Assembly (NCBI GenBank): GCA_022496205.1
Contig: WTXD01000206.1
Span: 1-17,937 of the forward strand
Source: Gloeopeniophorella convolvens
Lineage: Eukaryota; Basidiomycota; Agaricomycetes; Russulales
Reading direction: 5' to 3'
DNA: 17,937 bases
Part shown: positions 1 through 9,390 of the stretch, one piece after another
How the letters are laid out: each line of letters opens with the position of its first letter
Position numbering within the stretch: position 1 is the stretch's first letter
The notes under the pieces: model-generated
The model's database searches: none
Seen by the model: only the letters and a program-made list of their open reading frames with translations
What the model was told of the DNA's origin: nothing
Position numbers and translations under genes: made by a program

Positions 1-490
1 CGCACAAGACCGCGCCACAACCCCAGACCTGGCATCCAACGAGAACAAGGCAGAAGCTCTCCCACAAATATCATAGTGTGGAATTATGTGCGTATGTGTG
101 CCAGCGTAGGGCTCGCCTCTCTCCTGATTATCTTGTGGCTACCGACCTCGTGGTCATATTGTCAAGAGTTCTATGCCATCGAACCTAGCCACGCCGTCAA
201 TCTTGTGGCTACTTAGCTGTGTCCCCGAGTACCGCTTCAGTCATCCGCTAGTCTTGAGGCTAACCATTACTTACCTGGCCGTACTATGACGGAACGAGCT
301 GTCTGGGCTCAGCCAGTGACACGCATGGTGTTGTGTGGTGGGGCCATGGACTTGGGAATTTTGTGGATCGCTGCTCAGAGGTTCTTGGAAGTTCCGATCT
401 CCCTGATTCCAGCACCGACCAGGTGGCAGTTACTATCAGTACGATCAGGAACGAGCTGCCTTCTCCGCCAGCCACAAGTCGATTACAAGG
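1..490. other. No gene seen; upstream region of the VapD-like gene
   Basis: I see no supported gene here. A short motif (cttgtggcta) occurs twice, near 134 and 202, with a weaker relative near 251. A long plus-strand frame starting at 286 runs into the next gene in a different frame and is treated as a shadow, because the overlapping frame has a TATA box, an intron and a recognisable fold. Confidence 0.5.
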
Positions 491-497
491 TATATAA
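491..497 (+). promoter_or_regulatory. TATA box of the VapD-like gene
   Basis: TATATAA lies 46 bases before the ATG at 543. Initiation 25-35 bases downstream would give a leader of about 15-25 bases and would leave the out-of-frame ATG at 499 outside the mRNA. This supports the start at 543. Confidence 0.55.
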
Positions 498-542
498 CAT
501 GTCCCTCCCCACCAAGTCTCCCCATTCACTGCCATTCCGACT

Positions 543-1225
543 ATGCAGGCACCCTTCCTTCCCGCACAGCTCTTCCCCGGCGAACACCTTCAACAATATC
601 TCATGTTTACCCTCCCACGTCTTGCCGTGCAACCTGTCGGCACGTACGGTATCAGCTACGATATTTTCACTCGCGTTACCGAAGACCCAGTTCCCAATGG
701 CTGGGATGCCCCTCGAAGCGCGACTTACCGAGCAATTATCTCCTCCCTCAGGGATCGAGGGTTTACTCGTCACCAGTACAGTGATTACCGGCGCCCCAAC
801 ACCTCTGCTGTTCAAGCCTGGCTTGCAATGCTGGGCCTACGATTCATTGAGCCCCTCGGAAAGTTTGCTTCGACGCTTAAAGGTCAGTGGACCAACATTA
901 ATGCGGGAGCAAAGCGTCTTTGAACAATATCAACTCACATTATCACGCAGGCATCAAGAGCCACTATATCGATGACATGATGGTCATGGATCAGACTTAC
1001 GCCATTGTTTTCGGCGGACCTATGAGCAGGGCTTTGTTGGGCCCTACTCCTCGCAACATTGTTGTTCGTGCACAGGAGCAGAATGGTGCCGCTGCCCCTC
1101 TTTTCGATTTGGACGTTCATGCCCCTCAAGTCGGGGCGGGACAACGTTGGAGAATCCCACCGATTCACACTAGAGTTACACCGGCATCTCAAAACCCCAA
1201 CAACTACCTCGTGACTGGAGATTAG
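543..1225 (+). CDS. VapD/Cas2-like ferredoxin-fold protein, putative endoribonuclease
   Basis: Two exons, 543-882 and 951-1225. The intron (883-950) has donor GTCAGT, branch-like CTCAC and acceptor CGCAG, and gives a 204-residue protein. Residues about 35-122 resemble the VapD fold: a first strand YGISYDIF with Asp40, a helix YRAIISSL, then GFTRHQYSDY (residues 73-82) where VapD proteins have GF..QGSVY, then a helix and the strand GIKSHYIDD. The first-strand Asp and the Ser after the GF motif, which I recall as important in Helicobacter VapD, are present. An Asp of the last strand appears replaced by Gly114, which is formed at the splice junction. Bacterial VapD is a ribosome-independent RNase related to Cas2. 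RNase activity here is inference. Residues 123-204 are a tail I do not recognise, ending in IPPIHTRVTPASQNPNNYL. The gene is convergent with paralogue A. Exon structure is well supported; family assignment is moderate. Confidence 0.6.
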
Positions 1226-1679
1226 GTCGAGACGATGCTTAGGTTTTGCCTCGCAGTTGTACTACTTTTCTGCTTTTCTTCTCCCCGAATCAAATGAATA
1301 GTTGCTACTCGACCTTTAAATCGTGTTGACCGAGGCCCGGTGAGGCCTTGAGTATTTAGATTCGCCGACCGCTCGGCACACGGCCAACGGTATAAATGTG
1401 GTTCGTGCAGAAAGCCAGATGTCGAATCTTCATCCACAGTTGATTGAACCAAGATTGCGATGCTTCGTTGAAGGCTTGTCTGAGCGTGGTGCACCCCCTC
1501 ATGCTCGCGCATGGGTGCTCAGAAGTTGAATGTTGGATTGTAGCGACGAGCGGCCCGACCATGTCAATGTCGAACATGGTACACCGCTCTCAACCTATGT
1601 CTTAGTGCAGTATATCCGAGGTCTAATAACAATTTGAAGCTATTTGCATCACCGCCAGATATAGTACATACTGTACCTC
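1226..1679. other. Intergenic region between convergent genes
   Basis: No gene seen. Positions about 1413-1474 are related to blocks at about 4010-4093 and 7238-7322, each lying downstream of a paralogue (A, B, C). The sequence from about 1590 up to the stop codon is also related to the 3' flank of copy B. This shows that the duplicated unit included 3' flanking DNA. Confidence 0.5.
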
Positions 1680-2902
1680 TCAAGACTTCGCCTTCCCGGT
1701 AGTACCCTTACGCGGAATCTCTCTCGCGATCTCACTGTCCATAAGGAGGTCCTTCAGGGCCTCCGCGTCATAGGGAATGTCGCAACAGCCTTCCGGGAAC
1801 GCCATTTCCACACTATAACATACCTCACCATCGCGCAAGGAAATTCCTGCCAATTTCCATGTGGTAGGTTCTGGGTTCCCTGGTTCCCGAGTGGCCTTGT
1901 AGGTGAAATAGTACCGACTCAGGCCGACTGGGTTGGCTTTGAAAGCCATTCGTCGGCCACCTTGGAGGTAATGGGAGCGATCTGGCTCCGCGATGACGAC
2001 AAGGATGAAGATTTAGAGTGTTGAGAGGGTGAGGGTGAGGACGAGGGTGAGGGTGACGACGAGGGTGAGGGTGACGACGAGGGTGAGGGTGACGACGACG
2101 ACGACGACGAGGTGCATGACGACGAGGTGCATGACGACGAGGGGGGAGCGAGGACGAAAAAGAGGGAATTGGCGCCTCGCCATGAGCGTCACCAAGAAAC
2201 CTTGATCGCATGCCTCTATGCTTGCCCGGGTTGCTCGAGCCGCCGGTCCCTCGCAAGGATTGGTGATATTCCTTGTGCCTAGAGACGGTAGGTTAATTCT
2301 GCAATGCCGCCGCGAGGAGGGAATGCATCCAACGACACTTACAGTTCGTTGACTCGACGGTTAATTTTGCTCCTGGTCGCGGGCGAGGAGATAAGACCAT
2401 ATCCCTTGATGCATTCTTCGAAGACGGATAGAGCAGAATGCGCATAGTGACCGCGTAGAATTTGACTTTAACTGCGCATGAGCTAATGAGTACTTCCCTT
2501 GAATTGGTTATGCACATACTCTTCGAACGAATACGGAGGCTCCTTTGCGAGTAGGCCATCGAAGTGTCGAAGATACGCGGCGGGGTCGCCATTATACGGG
2601 ACAATGTCCTGCACAGACTCGGTGTTGAGGGTCTTGCCAGTCGCGTGAAGACGCGCGGAGACTTGTTCGGCGCGTGCTGGATCTGCCAGCATATGTTCAA
2701 GCGCCGTCTCCCAAGTCTTGTGGTAGTTGAATTCGCGCTGAGCAAGCTCTTCGACATTGACGTGTTCCTTGGGGATGACATGGCGCCAGTTTGCGCCGCG
2801 AGCGGGACCCACCTGGCCAGACGGCGTCTCATGGTTCCTCGCAGGCTTTGGGACCGGGGAAGGCCTATGTTTGCTGCGTAAAGTCGAAGGAGCACGTGGC
2901 AT
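1680..2902 (-). CDS. Tandem paralogue A, unrecognised three-exon family (reading frame disturbed)
   Basis: Exons on the minus strand: 2902-2520, 2465-2343, 2278-1680. The start MPRAPSTLRSKHRP is shared with B and C. Intron 1 (2519-2466, 54 nt) has donor GTATGT and acceptor AAAG. Intron 2 (2342-2279, 64 nt) has GTAAGT and TCTAG. Stops that would appear near 2490 lie inside intron 1. Exons 1-2 encode a helical region containing NVEELAQREFNYHK, DPARAE, LHATGKT and PPYSFE. Exon 3 encodes SLRGTGGSSNPG, a Ser/Pro repeat tract and a C-terminal module (EWLS..., RYYFTYKATREPGNPEPTTW, EMAFPEGCCDIPYD, EALKDLLMDSEI). As written, exon 3 changes frame twice: at the G6 run 2141-2146 and at 1924-1925, where B and C have CCC. 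One extra base at each gives about 368 residues. It is a pseudogene or carries assembly indels. I do not recognise the family and assign no function. Confidence 0.65.
2025..2142 (-). repeat. 18-bp minisatellite and triplet tract in exon 3 of paralogue A
   Basis: On the plus strand the unit gagggtgagggtgacgac recurs about three times, followed by GAC triplets and two copies of gaggtgcatgacgac. On the coding strand it gives Ser/Pro repeats (SSSPSP) if the frame is the one shared with B and C. Those copies have only short, non-periodic Ser tracts here, so expansion is specific to A. Confidence 0.75.
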
Positions 2903-3061
2903 AGCAGGTCAAGTTCAAGAGTCTGAGGAAAGGGCAAGCGAAGAAATTGAGTCGCGGTAGGTCGCGGTTCGTGATTGACACTTCGAGCAAGCCCGGTGTC
3001 ACGGTGGCGTACTGAGGAAGTTGTGGCAGGTTGTGGCCACCGGCAGGTTGATCGATGGGAG

Positions 3062-3075
3062 TCGTCGGCCCGAAG
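3062..3075 (-). promoter_or_regulatory. Shared upstream element, copy A
   Basis: The 14-mer TCGTCGGCCCGAAG (plus-strand reading) occurs 160 bases upstream of the ATG of A. Identical copies lie upstream of B and C, each near a GTTGTGGC motif. It survives in flanks that have otherwise diverged, which suggests a regulatory role or recent duplication. D lacks it. Confidence 0.4.
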
Positions 3076-3140
3076 TCGACCTGCGACGGGCCGGGCGCCA
3101 CATTCGGCCAACATGTTTCAAGTGTGGACTCGGATGTGGA

Positions 3141-3874
3141 TACTATCGTGTAACTAGAGATGGACTGTAACGGGAGATGGACCGTTTTGAAGATCTCGTT
3201 TGTGTGCAACAACGACTGCGTGCATTAACACAACAATTTAACACAGTGATCTTATACATATCTACTGCGCCCCTGCGAAAACTGGTGTCCATTGAGTGAG
3301 CTTTTGAGGCAGGATAAATCGGTCTTTGAGCAGTATGCCTTTTTGGGCACTAATCGCTCAGGGACCATCTTGAAACCAATCCAAATGCTATGATACTTGG
3401 ACAACATGGCACTCTATTGACAACACATAAGTCTATCCACTTTCTATGGCAAGAGGGTGCGAGGAACATCACAATCGAGAGTTTCAGTCCTGGAGGGGTT
3501 CCGACGTGACGTCCGAGTCAGGCTCCGACGGAATGACCGAGATTGCGTTGATGGACTCGGGAATGTTGGGTGATGGACTGGGCGCTCGTTTCCCAAGGCG
3601 CCAGGCGGAACGCCCAAATTGGCAGTCGGCTCTCCGGCACGTGTGACACTCCGTGACCCATCTGCAGCTCTTGCGGGGCATTTGACGTTGCTTTTGGCTT
3701 TACTCTGGCACACTTAGATCTTTATTAAAAAAATCAAAACACCGAGAGAATGTTGTGCACATCCTTGGGAACATGGTGTAGAAGTTTTGAGGCCAAGATC
3801 TGGTGAAATGGGACGGAGTCTCGGGAGATGGACCGAAGTGACGTTTTTGGTCCATCTCTAGTTACACGATAGTA
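3141..3874. mobile_element. Non-autonomous DNA transposon (MITE-like) with 25-bp terminal inverted repeats
   Basis: Positions 3141-3165 are the exact reverse complement of 3850-3874. The arms begin TACTATCGTGTAACTAG. If the outer TA is a duplicated target site, the element proper runs 3143-3872 and fits TA-targeting families such as Tc1/mariner. Family assignment is inference. A subterminal motif, gggagatggaccg, occurs at 3173-3185 and 3823-3835. No transposase-like ORF is present, so it would need to be mobilised in trans. It sits between the 5' flank of paralogue A and the 3' flank of B. Confidence 0.75.
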
Positions 3875-4657
3875 CAGCTTCTTGGTCAGCCTGTTACAGA
3901 GGGGAAGTGCATATCATATATTGTTCGGTTGGGAAACACGAAGGGGTCTGTACGCCGAGACGCACGTTAGTGGAATCTATAACAATAATAATAAACGGCA
4001 TGCGGACAGCCAGATGGCAAAGGTTGGGCAAAGGGCCGCCGTCCACAGTTGATCGGACTCAAACTGGACCAAGATTGCACTGCTTCGTTGAGGAAGTGTA
4101 AAACGCTCGCGTATGTTCATCAAATTGTAGCGACGGGTGTTTCTGCTGCTGAAGTATCAATCTCGTTTGGCAATGATATCATGGCATGATGCAGTGACAT
4201 GCGATCGCGACCTCGCAGCCTCGAGTATAGATACGAAGTAGTCGTACCGTATTTTGTACTGTTCCTCACGCGTTCGTAACGAGCTCAATCAATAGCAATA
4301 ACCCTTGTTATTATCCCGCTGTGACAGTCTCCCCGTTTTTCACAATAGTTTCTACAGTCATAATACTTAAGCATCGTGTTGCAATCGGATCGCGCGCGCA
4401 GCGCGTGCAGTGGCTGAGCTCTCCCCGCACTCGCCGTTCGCAGATGTCACGCGCATGCGGTTTTCAAGCGTGTGCGGCACCCAATCGCGGTAGTTCTATT
4501 ATGGATACTCAGTAGTATAAAAGAGTTGTATTTACGACGTGCAAATGCTGCGCGTTTGCCGCGAATCGACGTATATTCAACACATCGCACATTGCACACC
4601 AGGCTTCTCAACCTACGTCCTGATGCAGCATAACCAGGGTATAATAACAGTTCGAAG
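3875..4657. other. 3' flank of paralogue B with an extra segment of about 440 bp
   Basis: No gene seen. Positions 4010-4140 and about 4605-4657 are related to the 3' flanks of A and C. The stretch from about 4165 to 4600 has no counterpart there. I found no clear terminal repeats on it, so whether it is an insertion or was lost from the others is open. Confidence 0.4.
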
Positions 4658-5858
4658 CTATCTGAACATCCTTCGCCACCGCCAAGTCACAAACGTATGT
4701 CTCAAGGCACACCTTCCGGTGGCGCCTTCAGGCGGCCTACGCGGAATCTCTCTCTCGATCTCACTGTCCATGAGGAGATCCTTCAAGGCCACCGCGTCGT
4801 ACGAAATGTCACAGCAACCTTCAGGGAAAGCCATTTCCACAATATAATATGCCTCACCCTCGTGCAGGGAGATTCCTGTCAACTTCCATGTGGTCGGCTC
4901 TGGATTCCCTGGCTCTCTAGTGGCCTTGTAGGTGAAATAGTACCGGTTCAGGCCCGAATGGGTCGGATTTGATAGCCATTCGTCGGCTATCTTAGGAGCG
5001 ATAGGAATTACCTGGCTCCGCGACGACGACGATTTAGAGCAGTGGGATGGCGAGGAAGAGGGCAAGGACGGGGACAAGGTGCGGGACGACGGGGGGGGGG
5101 AGGGGCGGAGACGAAGAAGGGGGAGTTGGCGCTTCGCTATGAGCGTCACCAAGGAACCTCGACCGCATGCCTCTGTGCTCGCCCGGGCTGCTTGAGCCAC
5201 CGGTCCCTCGCAAGGATTGATGATGTTTATCGAGCCTCGACGCGGTATGTTAAGATGGGCAAACCACGAACAGGAAATACATCCAACAATACTCACAATT
5301 CAGTGACTCGAGAGTCAAATTTTCCCTGGCCGCGGGCGAAGACATGAGACCCCATCCCTTGATGTATTCTTCAAAAATATGTATAGCAGAGTATGCATAG
5401 TGACCGCGTATAATTCGACTTCGACCGTGCATCAGCTGATGTGTACTCCTCGTGAATTGACTATGCACGTACTCCTCAAACGAGTACGGTGGCTCCTTGG
5501 CAGCGAGCAAGCCATCAAAGTGGCTAAGGTACGCAGTGGGATCGCTGTTAAACGGGACGATGTCCTGCACGGACTCGGTGTTCCGGGTCTTTCCAGTCGC
5601 GTGAAGATGGGCGGCGACCCGTTCGGCGCGTGCTGGATCCTTCAGCATAAGTTCGAGTGCTGATTCCCAAATCTTGTGGTAGTTGAATTCGCGCTGAGCA
5701 AACTCTTCGATATTGATACGTTCCTTGGGGATGTCATGGCGCCCCGTTGCGCTGCGAACGGGACATGCCTGGCCAGACTGCGTCTCATGGTTCCTCGCAG
5801 GCTTTGGGACCGGGGAAGGCCTATGTTTGCTGCGTAAAGTCGAAGGAGCGCGTGGCAT
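4658..5858 (-). CDS. Tandem paralogue B, unrecognised three-exon family
   Basis: Exons on the minus strand: 5858-5473, 5418-5297, 5235-4658. Intron 1 (5472-5419, 54 nt) has GTACGT and GAAG; intron 2 (5296-5236, 61 nt) has GTGAGT and TCGAG. The spliced frame is open for 361 residues. Exon 1 carries NIEEFAQREFNYHK, DPARAE, LHATGKT and PPYSFE. The C-terminal module has EWLSNPTHSG, RYYFTYKATREPGNPEPTTW and EALKDLLMDSEI. Exon 2 is one base shorter than in A, C and D (near 5317-5326), and the G10 run at 5091-5100 restores the frame. About 55 residues between these points are therefore read in a different frame from the paralogues. The C-terminus after EIPR differs from A and C. Function unknown. 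The divergent segment may be real or two base-call errors. Confidence 0.7.
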
Positions 5859-6788
5859 AGCGGATCAAGTTGAGGAGTCTGAGGACGGAGAAAGTTGGAA
5901 GAGAGTCGCGGTAGGTCGCTGTTCGTGATTCCAAACACTTCGAGCAAGTCCGGTGTGGCGCGTATGTATATGATAGTAAACGAACTAGAGGAGTTGTGGC
6001 TAATAGCTGACCTTAGCTGACCTGCTTGAATGACGCGCTCGTCGGCCCGAAGTACCCGCGACGCGGGGTTCCACAACAGGACACAACTGAGACGCGCTGA
6101 CGCGTGAAGTCCTTCTGGCGGACAGGTTTGGACTTCGTCACACTTACTCTCGGCCAGCCTCGGACTCCCTGAGGCGTCCACTATCTTCTCTCTCTGAATT
6201 GACCTCTCGCGTTTCTCCTCGTCAGCATGGCCACTCGCACCCTGCTGTTGTGGTCGCAGCTCTTTCTCCTGTCTCCGCGACCCTACTAAGCCGCTAGCAT
6301 TGAGGGCATTCCCCGCGCTGCTGAGCATCCCCGCCGCCATTTTTTGGTCTCAGAAGCTGAAAAATCAGCACAGTGAGACCCTCTATCCTGTCCAGATCGA
6401 TCAAGGATCTCTCGAACGGCAAGTTTACCCCCCAGATCGAGCTCTGCTCTGCGCCCAATAGAGGCAAGGAACCTTCCCTCGAGGAGCTTGGCGCCGCTCT
6501 TGGCTCCGGTCACTCAGGTAACTTCAACAAATACTCCACTGGCCTCTTCTTCCGCCTTCCGCGTCACTGGCGGTACGATATGTGGTGGTTTCAACATGTC
6601 CAGCGCGAAGGTTCACCTCGGCGAGACCTGGGGCCTCGGACTCTCAGGATGCCAGCCTCGTTCAATCCTCTTGTTCACAGCGATCATGAGGCCTCCGAAG
6701 CGTCTCAATTCCGAGGCCGAGGGCAAGGCATAGCTCGAGACTACCGGAATATGTCTACGCCTAGCCCATCGGTATCACCCACCGACTC
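5859..6788. other. Region between paralogue B and the VapD-tail remnant; no gene supported
   Basis: About 90 bases next to B resemble the 5' flanks of A and C (gagtcgcggtaggtcgc and the motif at 6039-6052). From about 6170 there is a pyrimidine-rich stretch and an ATG in good context (6227), but its frame closes after 17 codons. Longer frames exist on both strands between 6200 and 6870; I recognise none of them and see no consistent splice pattern. Confidence 0.35.
6039..6052 (-). promoter_or_regulatory. Shared upstream element, copy B
   Basis: Same 14-mer (TCGTCGGCCCGAAG) as upstream of A and C, here 181 bases before the ATG of B. Confidence 0.4.
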
Positions 6789-6965
6789 ACTCCTCGCAAC
6801 ATCGTCACCCGTGCACACGAGCAGAATGGAGTCGCCACTTCCCTATTCAACCCCGATGCTCATGCCTCTCTAATCGCGGGATACCGTTGGTAAATCCCAC
6901 CGGTTCACACTGGAGTTATCCCGGCATCTAGAAACCCGAACAACAACCTAGTGATGGGGGATTAG
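6789..6965 (+). pseudogene. Decayed copy of the C-terminal tail of the VapD-like gene
   Basis: Translation in one plus frame gives TPRNIVTRAHEQNGVATSLF, then IPPVHTGVIPASRNPNNNL and a final GD before TAG. This matches residues about 146-204 of the VapD-like protein (TPRNIVVRAQEQNG..., IPPIHTRVTPASQNPNNYL). An in-frame TAA at 6891-6893 replaces the Arg codon after Trp, and a TAG lies upstream in the same frame. I do not see the VapD-like domain itself upstream. The remnant ends 560 bp before the 3' end of paralogue C in convergent orientation, like the intact gene relative to A. Confidence 0.7.
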
Positions 6966-7524
6966 AGACGAGGACGCGCAGTGTGAGCGAGCGACGAAAG
7001 AGGAAAGCGTGCGGGGAGTTTCGAGATCAATAGCGGATGGATCATGATTTAGAAGAATATAACTTGTTCTACACAACAATCCAGTGGAGGAAATGAGTAG
7101 TATTGTCGTAGTCAGGGATGGGATGTGGGGAGCCGGGAGCCGGACCGAGATCCGTGAGTGACGATTTGGGACTTCGCGACAAGTTCTTTCGTAATCGTTC
7201 AACAACACGTTCCGAAGTAATGAGTATGGACAGGATTCGGGTGGACGGCCAGATGATAAAGGGGCCGCTGTCTACAGCTGACCGGACCCAAAGTGGACCA
7301 ACGTTGCACTGTTTCTTTGAAAAACCATCTAGGCGTGAAGCACTGGCGCACAGCTGCCCAGTAGCCTTCAAGCTTGAAGTTGTAGCGGCGACCCGTGGTC
7401 CGGTTGTGTCAATACTAGACGTTGCACTCACTGGTGGACCCACGTCCTGGTGAAGCGTAACAAAGGTCTAATTAGACATCTGAGCCTTTTTCGTCACCGT
7501 CAAATGTATGATACGTTCTGTGTC
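6966..7524. other. Intergenic region 3' of paralogue C
   Basis: No gene seen. Positions 7238-7322 belong to the conserved block also found downstream of A and B (gccagatg ... ttgca). The remainder has diverged. Confidence 0.45.
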
Positions 7525-8680
7525 TCAAGACGTCACCTTCCCGGTAGTACCCTTACGCGGAATCTCCCTCTCGATCTCGCTGTCCACGAGGAGATCCTTC
7601 AGGGCCTCCGCGTCATAGGGGATGTTACAGCAACCTTCAGGGAATGCCATTTTCAAACTATAACATACCTCACCCTCGTGCAGGGAAATTCCTGTCAGCT
7701 TCCATGTGGTCGGCTCTGGATTCCCTGGCTCTCTAGTGGCCTTGTAGGTGAAATAGTACCGGTTCAGGCCCGACTGGGTCGGCTTTGATAGCCATTCGTC
7801 GGCTATCTTGGGAGTGATAGGGACTACCTGGCTCCGCGACGAAGATAACGAGTTGGAGCAGTGGGATGGCGAGGAAGAGGGCAAGGACGAGGACGATGAG
7901 GTGCAGGATGACGAGAGGGGGAGTGACGAGACCGAAGAGGAGGAGGTTGGCGTTTCGCTATGAGCGTCACCAAGGAACCTCGGCTGCATGTCTCTGTGCC
8001 TGCCCGGGTTGCTTGAGCTACCGGTTCCTCGCAATGATTGATGATGTTTACTGAGCCTAGAGACGGCAGTTAGAAATGGAGATGTCACTACAAATAAGGG
8101 CTACATCCAACGATACTCACAATTCAGTGACTCGAGAGTCAATTTCGTCGCTGGCCGCGGGCGAAGACACAAGACCACGTCCCTTGACGTAGTCTTCAAA
8201 AACGGATAGAGCCGAATGCGCGTAGTGGCCGCGTAGAATTTGACTTCGACTGTGCATGAGCTGGTGTGTACTTCTCGTGAATTGGTTTTACACATACTCT
8301 TCGAATGAATACGGAGGATCCTTTGCGAGCAGATCATCAAGGTAGCGAAGATACGCGGAGGGGTCGCCGTTGAACGGGACGACGTCCTGCGCAGATTCGG
8401 TGTCCAGGGTTTTGCCGGTCGCGTGAAGACGCGCGGAGACCCGTTCGGCGCGTGCTGGTTCCTTCAGCATAACCTCGAGTGCTGAATCCCAAATCTTGTG
8501 GTACTTGAATTCGCGCTGAACGAGCTCTTCGATGTTGATACGTTCCTTGGGAATGACATGGCGTCCTGTAGCACTGCGGACGGGACATCTCTGGTCAGAC
8601 AGCATCCCATGCTTCCTCGCAGGCATTGGGACCTGGGAAGGCCTATGTTTGCTGCGTAAAGTCGAAGGAGCGCGTGGCAT
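7525..8680 (-). CDS. Tandem paralogue C, intact copy of the unrecognised family
   Basis: Exons on the minus strand: 8680-8298, 8243-8121, 8056-7525. Intron 1 (8297-8244, 54 nt) has GTATGT and GAAG and contains the only stop that an unspliced reading meets. Intron 2 (8120-8057, 64 nt) has GTGAGT, a CTAAC branch site and TCTAG. The result is an uninterrupted 345-residue protein, the reference copy for this family. Order: a basic Pro/Arg-rich N-terminus (MPRAPSTLRSKHRPS), a helical region of about residues 45-170 with NIEELVQREFKYHKIW, DPPYSFE, QILRGHYAHSALSVFE, a Ser-rich linker, then a compact module at about 255-345 (EWLSKPTQSG, RYYFTYKATREPGNPEPTTW, GISLHEGEV, EALKDLLVDSEIERE). No signal peptide or membrane segment. 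The product is probably intracellular. I recognise no domain and give no function. Confidence 0.8.
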
Positions 8681-9390
8681 AGCGGAACGAGTGCAGGAGT
8701 CTGAGGAATGATGGAAGAAATCGAGTCGCGGTAGGTCGCAGTTTGTGATTTCCGACCTCGAGCAACAGCGTATAAATGGACTACAGAAGTTGCCACAACT
8801 TCAAGGTTGTGGCTTACTGATCAATGGCTCGTCGGCCCGAAGCCGGCCCGCGCGCGGCTCCATCTTGAGCCATCTTGACAGATCTTGACACGCACGTGCC
8901 AACACTGTGCCAAGTCCACCGCATCATGATGTCCGTGAAGAAAACCTCTCACGTAGTCTTACCATGCACATTCAAGGAGGGGCATACCGCCCATATTTAT
9001 AGCTCTCTCCGGAAGAGATTATCGTAGTAGACGAGACTTTGATGATGTTAACGTTCCTCTCGATGTACTACAGCGCTCGACGTCGAAAGCAAGGTGAAGG
9101 GCAGTCAATTGGGAACTTTATTGGAGAACTGCATTTCATACATTACTCAAGTCTGGGCCGCATTTATTTCTGCCGTCAGGTTCTGCGTACAGAGATCCTG
9201 TATAACGATATAGACCGAAAGCGAGCGCTCGAGGGCCCCTCGAGACTGTCGCAAGGGTGCGTCTCAAACTCTCGAGGACAGTTGTTCAAGAATCAGCGCT
9301 AGTTTCCACAAGTCGAATCAACAAATATGATGTTTCTATAAACGCGAGAGAACAAGTGCGATGTTAGCAAGAGTTGCGCTGGACGCCGAT
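8681..9390. other. Intergenic region between paralogues C and D
   Basis: The first 160 bases resemble the 5' flanks of A and B. Beyond about 8850 there is no recognisable gene. The 87-codon frame at 9039-9302 has no splice or family support. Confidence 0.45.
8829..8842 (-). promoter_or_regulatory. Shared upstream element, copy C
   Basis: Third copy of the 14-mer TCGTCGGCCCGAAG, 149 bases before the ATG of C and next to a GTTGTGGC motif. Confidence 0.4.

Noticed and set aside
286..975. A 229-codon plus-strand frame over the first gene
   Set aside because: It overlaps the VapD-like gene in another frame, runs through its intron and ends without recognisable content. The other frame has a TATA box, a good intron and a fold match.
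2025..2142. CRISPR-like array from regularly spaced short repeats
   Set aside because: The units are contiguous 18-mers and triplets with no unique spacers, inside a eukaryotic coding exon.
2467..2519. In-frame stops in paralogue A (and equivalent stops in C and D) as proof of pseudogenes
   Set aside because: The stops fall inside a 54-nt intron shared by all four copies with matching donor, branch site and acceptor.
3446..3713. Short frames inside the transposon as a transposase
   Set aside because: All are under 90 codons, overlap on both strands and show no transposase motif.
6227..6280. ATG in good context after a pyrimidine-rich leader as a gene start
   Set aside because: The frame closes after 17 codons and no donor leads to a convincing second exon.
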